Below are positions 1 through 6,154 of a DNA stretch of 13,350 bases, piece by piece; the stretch's first letter is position 1; each line of letters starts with the position of its first letter. The stretch spans positions 107,526-120,875 of the forward strand of contig DIXT01000019.1 of the NCBI GenBank assembly GCA_002436085.1, given 5' to 3'. The notes under the pieces were generated by a model, which saw nothing but the letters and a program-made list of their open reading frames with translations, searched no databases and was not told the origin of the DNA. The DNA comes from Anaerolineaceae bacterium UBA6073 (GTDB lineage Bacteria; Chloroflexota; Anaerolineae; Anaerolineales; Anaerolineaceae). The translations under genes were made by a program, and so were the position numbers.

Positions 1-337
1 GGAGACCTGCGGTCAAATTCCTCGCGCGGTCAGGAGACCGGCGAGATTAAAGGAGACCTGTGGTCAAACCCACTCGCGCGGTCAGGAGACCGGCGAGAAC
101 AGAGATGTGTTTATGCAGTCAGTACGCGACCTGTGGTCAAATTCCTCGCTCGGTTAGGAGACCGGCGAGAACAAGGATGCACTCAAGCGGTCAACAGGAG
201 ACCTGCGGTCAAATTCCTCGCCCGGTCAGGAGACCGGCGAGAACAGAGACCTGCGGACGCATTTATCAATGGTGATCTAAAGAAAGACGATTGGAGACCT
301 TTGGTCAAATTCCTCGCCCGGTCGGGAGGCCGGCGAG
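1..337. repeat. Array of five GGAGACC-type hairpin repeats
   Basis: Five copies of a ~45-bp unit lie at 1-45, 52-97, 128-169, 197-241 and 293-337, with a half copy near 246-257. Each unit has a 5' part (GGAGACC, three bases, GGTC) and then a strong hairpin. The left arm is CTCGC, one bulged base (G, G, T, C, C in turn), CGGTC; the loop is AGGA or GGGA; the right arm is GACCGGCGAG. Gaps between units vary (6, 30, 27 and 51 bases) and are unrelated to each other. That argues against a CRISPR and for a REP/BIME-like extragenic palindrome family. The array lies beyond the terminator of the minus-strand operon. ORFs here are translations of the repeat. Related copies with a different stem occur at 5443, 5872 and 7808. 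Confidence 0.85.
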
Positions 338-368
338 ATCAAAGCTGAGTATGTGCGCGTTTCATAAC

Positions 369-399
369 AAAAAAATAGGCTGTCGACAGGCAGCCTATT
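369..399 (-). terminator. Rho-independent terminator of the six-gene operon
   Basis: Read on the minus strand, a 9-bp stem (AATAGGCTG / CAGCCTATT on the plus strand, arms 374-382 and 391-399) with an 8-base loop is followed by a run of seven U (plus-strand A369-375). It begins about 15 bases beyond the stop codon of the epimerase gene. The arms with the A/T runs on both sides look partly symmetrical, but only the minus-strand reading has a gene to end here. Confidence 0.85.
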
Positions 400-414
400 A
401 ATTATTGGATCGCT

Positions 415-1392
415 TTACGGCGTTTCCACGTCCTTGGCCCACTCGCGCTCGCGCAGATACCAATCCACCAGCCGGCTCACGCCTTCTTCCAGCCCCACCT
501 GCGGTTCCCAGCCCAGCCGCGCCCGCGCCTTGGACACGTCCGCCACATTGCTGAACACATCCGCTGGGTGCGTGGCGATATAGTGCAGGTCCGCCTTTTT
601 GCCCAGCCGTTCTTCCAGCATGCCGATCAGGCGGTTGATGGTGATGACCTCATGCCCGCCCAGGTTGAACACGTCGTACCCGACCGGGCCGAGCGCCTGT
701 ATCGTCCCGCGCGCGATGTCGTCCACGTAAGTGAAGCCGCGCGACTGCTCGCCGTCGCCAGTCACGTACACCGGGCGCCCTTCCGCGATCCATTGGCAGA
801 AGCGGAACATGACCATGTCCGGCCGCCCGGCGGGCCCGTAGACCGTGAAGTAGCGCAGCACGGACACATCCAACCCGTACAGGTGGTGGTAGGCATACGC
901 GAAAGCCTCCGCGCCCTTCTTGCTGGCGGCGTACGGCGCGAGCGGATGGTCGCTGGGGGCGCTTTCGGCGTGCGGGGGCGTGCCTTCGTCTCCGTACAGG
1001 CTGCTGGTGGAGGCCAGGACGAACTTTTTGACGCCTTTGCGCGCGCAATATTCCAGCATGTTCAGCGCGCCGAGCGTGTTGGTGTACAGATAGCTCCAGG
1101 GGTCCTTCATGCTGGCGCGCACGCCCGCCACCGCCGCCAGGTTAATGACAGCTTCGACCTTCGGCACGGACGCGTCCAGACGCTCCAGAATGGCTTTATC
1201 GGTGATGTCATCCTGTAAAAAATGGAAGTTGGGCTTACCCTGCAAGCCGTTCAGGCGGTAGTGCTTTATGCGCACGTCATAAGCCGGGCTGAGGTTGTCC
1301 AGCCCGTACACTTCGTGCCCTTCCCGCAGCAAAAAATCCGCCAGGCGGGAACCAATGAAGCCGGCGGCGCCGGTGAGCAGGTAGCTTGCCAT
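415..1392 (-). CDS. NAD-dependent UDP-sugar 4-epimerase, UDP-glucuronate 4-epimerase-like
   Basis: This is a 325-residue extended short-chain dehydrogenase/reductase. The NAD-binding motif GAAGFIG lies at residues 8-14, with D32 at the end of strand 2 to hold the ribose. The catalytic set is the STSS segment (128-131) and YAASK (Y154, K158). The segment RYFTVYGPAGRPDMVMF (180-196) is typical of UDP-glucuronate 4-epimerases, which interconvert UDP-GlcA and UDP-GalA in the cytoplasm. The start ATG shares one base with the TGA of the upstream dehydrogenase (TGATG), so the two are probably translationally coupled. The dehydrogenase would make the uronic acid that this enzyme epimerises. The exact sugar (GlcA or GlcNAcA) cannot be read from sequence alone. 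It is the last gene of the operon, with a terminator just downstream. Confidence 0.88.
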   Translation of the reverse strand: MASYLLTGAAGFIGSRLADFLLREGHEVYGLDNLSPAYDVRIKHYRLNGLQGKPNFHFLQDDITDKAILERLDASVPKVEAVINLAAVAGVRASMKDPWSYLYTNTLGALNMLEYCARKGVKKFVLASTSSLYGDEGTPPHAESAPSDHPLAPYAASKKGAEAFAYAYHHLYGLDVSVLRYFTVYGPAGRPDMVMFRFCQWIAEGRPVYVTGDGEQSRGFTYVDDIARGTIQALGPVGYDVFNLGGHEVITINRLIGMLEERLGKKADLHYIATHPADVFSNVADVSKARARLGWEPQVGLEEGVSRLVDWYLREREWAKDVETP

Positions 1393-2705
1393 CAGAGTTT
1401 GAACACCTTCGGGCTCTTCTTCGCGATGTTCTTGAGGGTGTTGCGCGCGTCAAAAATCAACTGGGCTTTTTCGAAGACCAGGTTGTAATCCACCTTGCTG
1501 TGGTTGGTGATGATGGCAACGAGGTCCGCTTTTTCAACCGCGGCGGCCAGGTCTTTCTCGGAATTCATGCGCACAAACTCGTAATCCACTTCCGGCACGA
1601 AGGGGTCGTAGTACGAAACGAGCGCGCCCTTCTCCTGCAGCAGGTGGATCACATCAAAGGCCGGAGATTCGCGCAGGTCGTTCACGTTTGGCTTGTACGC
1701 CACGCCCAAAATCAGCACCTTGCTGCCGTTCAGGGGCTTCTTGTAGCGGTTGAGCGCGTCCTGAATTTTAGTGACTACGTAGCGCGGCATGTTGGAATCA
1801 ATCTCCGACGCCAGGTCGATAAAGCGCGCGGTGTAGTTGATGGATTTCATCTTCCAGGAGAGGTAGAGCGGGTCCACCGGGATGCAGTGACCGCCCATGC
1901 CCGGACCCGGCGTAAACTTCATGAAGCCGAAGGGTTTGGTGGCGGCTGCGTCAATCACTTCCCAGACGTCGATGCCCAGCCGGTCGCACATCTGCGCCAG
2001 CTCGTTGACCATGGAGATATTAATCATGCGGAAGGTGTTTTCCAGCAACTTGGTCATCTCCGCCACTTCCGCGGTGGAGACGGGCACAATCGTTTCCAAC
2101 GCTTGGGCGTACCAGGCTGCGCTGACTTCCGTGCAGGCCGGGGTGATGCCGCCGACGACCTTGGGGGTGTTGTAGGTGGTCCAGTCCGTGCGGCCGGGGT
2201 CCACGCGCTCGGGCGAAAAAGCCAGGAAGAAGTCCTCGCCTACCTTCAAGTCGCAGCATTCGCTCAGCTTGGGGAGCACCAGCTCGCGCGTGGTGCCGGG
2301 GTAGGTGCTGGATTCCAGCACGATGACCATGCCGCGGTGCAAGTAAGGCGCGAGCGACTCGCTGGCGCTGGCGATGAACGACAGGTCGGGGTCGCCGGTT
2401 TTACGCAGCGGGGTGGGCACGCAAATGGAAACCGCGTCTATCTCGGTCAGCAGGCTGTAATCGGTGGTGGCGCGCAGCCGGCCGGCTTCCACGTGCTTGC
2501 GCACCACAGAGTTCGGGACGTCCAGGATGTAGCTTTCGCCGCGGTTGATGCTGTCCACCTTTTCCTGGATCGGGTCGATGCCGGTCACGTTGAAACCCGC
2601 GTTGGCAAAGGTGACCGCCAGCGGCAGGCCCACATACCCCAGGCCAATGATGGCGATATTGGCTCTGCGTTTGTTGATTAGTTCCATTATTTCGTCTTTA
2701 ACCAT
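1392..2705 (-). CDS. UDP-glucose / UDP-N-acetylglucosamine 6-dehydrogenase family
   Basis: A 437-residue nucleotide-sugar dehydrogenase that oxidises C6 of a UDP-sugar to the carboxylate in two NAD-dependent steps. Visible landmarks are the Rossmann motif GLGYVGLP (21-28), ESSTYPGTT (131-139), SPERVDPG (164-171), the catalytic Lys in MTKLLENTFR (K219) and the catalytic Cys in GPGMGGHCIPVDP (C274). A C-terminal UDP-binding domain contains GVAYKPNVNDLRESPA (334-349). The SPERVDPG form and overall length fit the WbpA/TviB-like (UDP-GlcNAc) branch slightly better than UDP-glucose dehydrogenase, but I would not insist on it. AGGTG lies six bases before the chosen ATG, which favours it over the Met at residue 7. 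The UDG gene ends 28 bp upstream. The product feeds the coupled epimerase and then surface glycan synthesis. Confidence 0.92.
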   Translation of the reverse strand: MVKDEIMELINKRRANIAIIGLGYVGLPLAVTFANAGFNVTGIDPIQEKVDSINRGESYILDVPNSVVRKHVEAGRLRATTDYSLLTEIDAVSICVPTPLRKTGDPDLSFIASASESLAPYLHRGMVIVLESSTYPGTTRELVLPKLSECCDLKVGEDFFLAFSPERVDPGRTDWTTYNTPKVVGGITPACTEVSAAWYAQALETIVPVSTAEVAEMTKLLENTFRMINISMVNELAQMCDRLGIDVWEVIDAAATKPFGFMKFTPGPGMGGHCIPVDPLYLSWKMKSINYTARFIDLASEIDSNMPRYVVTKIQDALNRYKKPLNGSKVLILGVAYKPNVNDLRESPAFDVIHLLQEKGALVSYYDPFVPEVDYEFVRMNSEKDLAAAVEKADLVAIITNHSKVDYNLVFEKAQLIFDARNTLKNIAKKSPKVFKL

Positions 2706-2733
2706 AGTTCACCTGGTTTCTCAGTGTATATTT

Positions 2734-3363
2734 CTAAAAGAGACTTAATTGTTCCGGCGGCGTTTCCTTGTGCGTTTCCGGTGGAGCCGCGGGAGTTGGC
2801 GGCGTTTCTGCCTGCTGCAGGAACTGCTTCAGACGGCCAAAATCCTCCAGCAGCGTTTTCTTCAGGTCCGGCTGGTGCAGCGCGGCAGCGGGATGGTACA
2901 TTGTGACTACCACGCGCCCGTCCACCTGGTGCGGGCGGCCGTGAATTTGGCTGATTTTGCCATTCGTTACGAACTTAGCCATGGAGAATCGTCCCAGCGT
3001 CACAATCACGCGCGGGTTAATGGCTTCAATCTGGGCGTTCAAATATTGGTCGCAGGCTTTCAGTTCCTCGGGTTCCGGGTCGCGGTTGCTGGGCGGGCGG
3101 CATTTGACCACATTCGTGATGAACACCTCCGCGCGCTTCAGGCCCGCGCAAGCCAGCAGCTCATCCAGAAACTTGCCCGCCTGCCCGACGAAAGGCTGCC
3201 CTTGCTGGTCTTCATGGTAGCCGGGTCCTTCGCCGATGAACATTACCCGGCTGCTGGCGGGGCCTTCCCCCGGGACGGCAAGCGTGCGCCCCACGGATAA
3301 TGGGCACGCGCGGCACTGCTGCACCTGCGCACGGATAGCTTGTAAGCGTTCTTCTGCTGGCAT
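2734..3363 (-). CDS. udg: Type-4 (family 4) uracil-DNA glycosylase, 4Fe-4S
   Basis: A 209-residue enzyme that removes uracil from DNA at the start of base excision repair. The family-4 active-site motif GEGPGYHEDQQGQPFVG spans 44-60 and the second motif is YHPAA (156-160, H157). Cys17, Cys20, Cys88 and Cys104 match the four ligands of the iron-sulphur cluster. The catalytic core ends near residue 185. A Pro/Thr/Glu-rich, probably flexible tail follows and finishes in QLSLF, the consensus bacterial sliding-clamp-binding pentapeptide, as the last five residues. That suggests, by inference, tethering to the replication clamp. GGAG lies eight bases before the ATG. The gene sits between rimI (39 bp upstream) and the dehydrogenase (28 bp downstream), all on the same strand. 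Confidence 0.95.
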   Translation of the reverse strand: MPAEERLQAIRAQVQQCRACPLSVGRTLAVPGEGPASSRVMFIGEGPGYHEDQQGQPFVGQAGKFLDELLACAGLKRAEVFITNVVKCRPPSNRDPEPEELKACDQYLNAQIEAINPRVIVTLGRFSMAKFVTNGKISQIHGRPHQVDGRVVVTMYHPAAALHQPDLKKTLLEDFGRLKQFLQQAETPPTPAAPPETHKETPPEQLSLF

Positions 3364-3402
3364 GGATAGGTCTCCGAAACTAAATTTTACCCCAATACAG
3401 GC

Positions 3403-3924
3403 TCAAAAACCGCTTTCCGCGGGTTTTAATAGCTTTTGTAAAGCTTCAGGCTGAATTTCTTCCAACGTGAGAAGCAGCGCGTCCTCGTGGGTATCCTCAT
3501 AATACCCGGCGCGCAAGCCGACCGGCTTGTATCCCATGCCGTAATACAGGTGCAGCGCGGCTTCGTTGCTCACGCGCACTTCCAGCACGGACTTGCGCGC
3601 GCCAAGCTGCCATGCTTCCAGCAGCGCGGAAGCCAATAAAGCCCGCGCCACGCCGCGCCCGCGGTGCTCCAGAGCGACCGCCAGCGTGGCCACCTGCGCT
3701 TCATCCGCTGCCAGCCAGATCACCACATTGCCGATAATCTGCTTTTGCGCGGCTGCGTCCGTTGATTCAGCGACCAGACAAATAGAAGATGCGTCCGGGC
3801 GCAGTTCGTACGCAAACGAGCTCGGCGGCCACGGAGTGCGGAAAGAAAGCCGGTCCAGCGCTTCCACCTGGGGCAGGTCAGCCTGGGTCATCCGGCGCAG
3901 ACGGATGGGGGCAGGTGAGCTCAT
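3403..3924 (-). CDS. rimI: Ribosomal-protein-alanine N-acetyltransferase RimI
   Basis: A 173-residue GNAT-fold acetyltransferase. RimI acetylates the N-terminal alanine of ribosomal protein S18 in E. coli; other bacterial homologues act on more N-termini. The acetyl-CoA loop is HRGRGVA (87-93), in the R/Q-x-x-G-x-G/A pattern. The family segment EVRVSNEAALHLYYGMGY (115-132) and the C-terminal GLRAGYY (136-142) are intact. The reading frame stays open far upstream, but that part only shadows tsaB in another frame. The chosen ATG overlaps the tsaB stop as ATGA and gives normal RimI length (E. coli 148), with a short extra C-terminal tail. Position directly after tsaB is common in bacteria and supports the name. 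Confidence 0.9.
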   Translation of the reverse strand: MSSPAPIRLRRMTQADLPQVEALDRLSFRTPWPPSSFAYELRPDASSICLVAESTDAAAQKQIIGNVVIWLAADEAQVATLAVALEHRGRGVARALLASALLEAWQLGARKSVLEVRVSNEAALHLYYGMGYKPVGLRAGYYEDTHEDALLLTLEEIQPEALQKLLKPAESGF

Positions 3925-4589
3925 TCGGGGACGTTGCTGAGGGTATGCACGTAAATGGGGGAGAGCGCGGCGGCATCGTCCGCTTTGCCATCCAAGAGGC
4001 GCTGCCAGGCCAGCTCCGCCAGCACAGCCGGGCGGCGCAGGGACTGGGAGGGGCTTGCCAGGCGCGCGGTCTTCCACTTGCGCCCCAGGATGCGGCGCTC
4101 TTCTTCGCCCATTTCCCCGCATACGTACACCGGGGAGTTGATCGTCGCGGAGATTTCGCGCGCGTCGGAGACTTGCACTTCGCCCTCGCGCGACCAATGG
4201 CTGTTGGCGGCCAGGTAGCGCGCCCAGGCAAAGCGCCCGCGCCCCACCTGCAGCAGGGCAATCATCGGCCGGCGCAGGATGGGCTGCCCGGCTGCCAGGA
4301 TATCCAGCGAGGGCACCCCCGCCACCGGCAGCCGCAGCGCCAGCGCCATGCCTTTGCACACGCTCATTCCGATGCGCAGACCGGTGAACGAGCCGGGGCC
4401 GAGCGCGATGCCCAGCCCGGTCAGGTCGCTCTTACGCGCGCGGGTGCGGGCAAAGAGCTCGGAGATGGCGGGCACCAGCTCGGTGGTGTGGTAGTGCTGG
4501 CTGCGCCAGGTCTGTTCGAAGAGGATGCGCGTGCCGTCAAACAGCGCCAGTCCGATCCAATCGGTGGATGTGTCTATGGCTAAAAGCAT
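3921..4589 (-). CDS. tsaB: tRNA t6A37 synthesis protein TsaB
   Basis: A 222-residue member of the ASKHA fold. TsaB dimerises with TsaD to make N6-threonylcarbamoyladenosine at position 37 of ANN-decoding tRNAs. IDTS (5-8) and GPGSFTGLRIG (64-74) are the family signatures, and length is normal (E. coli 231). The HxxxH metal site of TsaD is absent, as expected for the non-catalytic TsaB. The frame extends upstream to another Met, but that segment overlaps tsaE heavily. The Met that begins MLLAIDTS overlaps the tsaE stop by one base (TGATG) and is clearly right. The stop overlaps the rimI start as ATGA. TsaD and TsaC are not encoded in the window. Confidence 0.93.
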   Translation of the reverse strand: MLLAIDTSTDWIGLALFDGTRILFEQTWRSQHYHTTELVPAISELFARTRARKSDLTGLGIALGPGSFTGLRIGMSVCKGMALALRLPVAGVPSLDILAAGQPILRRPMIALLQVGRGRFAWARYLAANSHWSREGEVQVSDAREISATINSPVYVCGEMGEEERRILGRKWKTARLASPSQSLRRPAVLAELAWQRLLDGKADDAAALSPIYVHTLSNVPE

Positions 4590-5089
4590 CAGGAAGCTCC
4601 AAAGATCATTTTTTCCAGCTCTTTGCACATCGCTTCGTAGGCTTTGCCGCGCGGGGTAAAGACCAGGTGGCGCTGCTCCAGAGCCATGTACTGCATCTGG
4701 ATCCACAGGCGCTCGGCGGGCAGGTGGGTCCGGATCAGGTCCGCCCATTCCAGCACTACCGCGCCGCGCTCCAGCATACCGGGCAGGTCCAGCACGGCGA
4801 TATCCAGGGCGCTGCCGGAGAGGCGGTAGGCGTCGGTATGGTAGAGGTGCGTGCCCTCGGGGTGGCGGTAGTCGTTGATGATCACGTAGGTAGGGCTGGA
4901 GACGGGGTCCGCGGAACCCCAGCCCTGGGCGATGCCCTGTACGAGCGTGGTCTTGCCGGAGCCGAGCTCGCCTTCCAGGCAGATGAGCTGGCCGGGCCGC
5001 AGCAGGCTGCCCAGGCGGATGCCGACGCGCCGGGTTTGCTCGGGGCTGTGCGAGAAGAATTCGAGGGTGTTAGGGCTGAGAATTGGCAT
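4589..5089 (-). CDS. tsaE: tRNA t6A37 synthesis ATPase TsaE
   Basis: A 166-residue P-loop ATPase that binds and resets the TsaB-TsaD complex during t6A synthesis. Walker A is GELGSGKT (40-47). The family motif SSPTYVI lies at 64-70, LYHTDAYRL at 82-90, and the Walker-B-like VVLEWAD at 111-117. Length matches the family (about 150-160). It is the first gene of the minus-strand operon, 21 bases from the predicted transcription start, and has only a weak ribosome-binding sequence (AAGAAA). The C-terminal TGA overlaps the tsaB ATG. Confidence 0.95.
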   Translation of the reverse strand: MPILSPNTLEFFSHSPEQTRRVGIRLGSLLRPGQLICLEGELGSGKTTLVQGIAQGWGSADPVSSPTYVIINDYRHPEGTHLYHTDAYRLSGSALDIAVLDLPGMLERGAVVLEWADLIRTHLPAERLWIQMQYMALEQRHLVFTPRGKAYEAMCKELEKMIFGAS

Positions 5090-5116
5090 AGGTTTCTTAT
5101 AGATTAATTTAAGCAG

Positions 5117-5122
5117 ATTATA
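5117..5122 (-). promoter_or_regulatory. Probable -10 box of the tsaE operon
   Basis: A perfect TATAAT on the minus strand ends 27 bases before the tsaE ATG and predicts a start near 5110 with a ~21-base leader. No convincing -35 hexamer is seen 16-18 bases upstream, so this is a partial promoter call. Confidence 0.45.
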
Positions 5123-5224
5123 CCGCAGGATGGGGGCAGTGGAGGGTCATGCTGAGCCGCAGGCGAGGCACCCTGGTGAGCACGCAGTTTGGGCTTAATT
5201 TGTGGGGTGAGTACAGCATGTGGA

Positions 5225-5395
5225 TTGGGTGCGATGGGTGGGTTGGGTGCGATGCGTAGGTTGGGTGCAGCGACGCAGGAGCGAAACCCAACAATGATAC
5301 CCAACAAGCTCCACTAGAAGTGACAAACGATTAGCCCGTAGGTTGGGTGCGATGAGTAGGTTGGGTGCAGCGGCGCAGGAGCGGAACCCAACGCC
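5225..5395. repeat. GTAGGTTGGGTGC repeats with 18-bp stutter
   Basis: Two related stretches (5225-5307 and 5337-5395) carry GTAGGTTGGGTGCAGCG facing GCGAAACCCAAC or GCGGAACCCAAC. Each is an imperfect inverted repeat of a widespread bacterial intergenic type. Ahead of each is a stutter of the 18-base unit TTGGGTGCGATGNGTRGG, at 5225-5242, 5243-5260 and 5343-5360, running into the TTGGGTGCAGCG start of the hairpin. A complete element of this family lies at 7504-7634. ORFs called here on the minus strand are repeat translations. Confidence 0.75.
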
Positions 5396-5400
5396 ACTAC

Positions 5401-5490
5401 TGCTTGAGCGTGGAGCAGCGAGGAGGTGAAATTTTGCGTTATGGAGACCTACGGTCAAGAGCCTTGCATGGTCGGGAGACCATGCAAGAA
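5401..5490. repeat. 90-bp duplicated block, copy 1
   Basis: This block matches 5830-5919 with two mismatches by eye. Its last 46 bases (5443-5488) are a GGAGACC-type hairpin unit: GGAGACC, TAC, GGTC, then 11-bp arms CTTGCATGGTC and GACCATGCAAG around the loop GGGA. The arms differ from those of the 1-337 array, but the 5' part, GGTC/GACC stem top and loop are kept. Confidence 0.8.
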
Positions 5491-5829
5491 TGGTCCGTCA
5501 CTGCGAAGGAGCGCTAGCGACTGCGGCAGTCTTCTTGTGTACTAAGAGGGAGATCGCTTCGGAAGCTCGCGATGACGAATGGTCCGTAACTGCGACTGCT
5601 TGCGTGCGGAGCAATGAGCGCCAGCGACTGCGACAGTCTGCCTATGTACTAAGAGGGAGATCGCTTCGGAAGCTCGCGATGACGAATGGTCCGTCACTGC
5701 GACTGCTTGCGTGCGGAGCAATGAGTGCCAGCGACTTCAGCGGTCTTCCTGTGTACTAAGAGGGAGATCGCCACGCTGCGACCTGTACCCTTTAGGGTGT
5801 CGCGATGACGAATGGTCCGTCACTGCGAC
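5489..5829. repeat. Tandem GTCACTGCGA-type palindromic repeats
   Basis: Successive units begin with AATGGTCCGT at 5489, 5578, 5685 and 5811 (lengths 89, 107 and 126). Each opens with GGTCCGTCACTGCGA (or a close variant) and closes with TCGCGATGACG, so the ends are imperfect inverted repeats (CGTCA...TGACG). The third unit differs from the second by an inserted small hairpin (GACCTGTACCCTTTAGGGT, around 5780-5798) near its right end. This is a REP- or MITE-like family without coding capacity. The ORFs across it are chance. Confidence 0.8.
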
Positions 5830-5919
5830 TGCTTGAGCGTGGAGCAGCGAGCAGGTGAAAATTTGCGTTATGGAGACCTACGGTCAAGAGCCTTGCATGG
5901 TCGGGAGACCATGCAAGAA
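5830..5919. repeat. 90-bp duplicated block, copy 2
   Basis: Second copy of the block at 5401-5490, differing at two positions. It contains a complete GGAGACC-type hairpin unit at 5872-5917, with arms 5892-5902 and 5907-5917 and loop GGGA. It follows directly on the tandem GTCACTGCGA repeats, as if both had been copied together. Confidence 0.8.
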
Positions 5920-5935
5920 CTGAGAGGACTTGTCA

Positions 5936-6024
5936 CTGCGAACGAAGTGCGGCAGTCTGCCTGTATGCCGAAGGGCAGATCGCCACGCTGCGACCTGTAC
6001 CCTTTAGGGCATCACGATGACGAA
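5936..6024. repeat. 89-bp direct repeat, copy 1 (left of lipoprotein gene)
   Basis: A GTCACTGCGA-family unit containing the small hairpin module CTGTACCCTTTAGGG. It matches 7639-7727 over 89 bases with one mismatch by eye, so near-identical copies bracket the lipoprotein gene in the same orientation. Confidence 0.8.
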
Positions 6025-6154
6025 AAGTTTGTCACTACGAAGGGCGAAACCTAACCATACTCGGTCTCACAGCGAAACAAGCAGGGACAGGCATCGCTGC
6101 GTCATAAGCCGTTATATGCAACCAGCCTACAGACACGCCCTGAGCATACCCGCT
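6025..6154. other. Non-coding gap, nothing recognised
   Basis: I see no gene, clear terminator or repeat copy between the 89-bp repeat and the stop codon of the lipoprotein gene. In particular, there is no hairpin with a U-run to end the lipoprotein transcript. Confidence 0.5.

Noticed and set aside
1..337. CRISPR array
   Set aside because: Repeats are imperfect, spacing is irregular (6 to 51 bases), no cas gene is present, and single related copies lie scattered at 5443, 5872 and 7808.
60..348. Two overlapping 71-residue plus-strand ORFs
   Set aside because: They only translate the hairpin repeats, with no ribosome site or family resemblance.
568..1218. 216-residue plus-strand ORF and a 132-residue minus-strand ORF in the same place
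   Set aside because: Both overlap the epimerase gene in other frames and resemble no family.
1386..2681. 431-residue plus-strand ORF
   Set aside because: It is antisense to the well-supported nucleotide-sugar dehydrogenase and is an artefact of its GC-rich codon use.
3364..3402. Internal promoter before the UDG gene (TAAAAT)
   Set aside because: No -35 at suitable distance. The 39-bp gap is compatible with simple read-through.
3925..4359. N-terminal extension that would fuse extra sequence to RimI
   Set aside because: It is tsaB in another frame. The ATGA overlap and family length fix the start at 3924.
4590..4748. N-terminal extension of TsaB
   Set aside because: It overlaps tsaE, and MLLAIDTS at 4589 is the conserved family start.
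5195..5458. Minus-strand ORFs of 67-87 residues
   Set aside because: They consist of translated GTTGGGT repeats (APNLRIAPN-like), not protein families.
5490..6054. Plus-strand ORFs of 80-89 residues
   Set aside because: They run through tandem palindromic repeats with internal sequence repetition and no ribosome sites.
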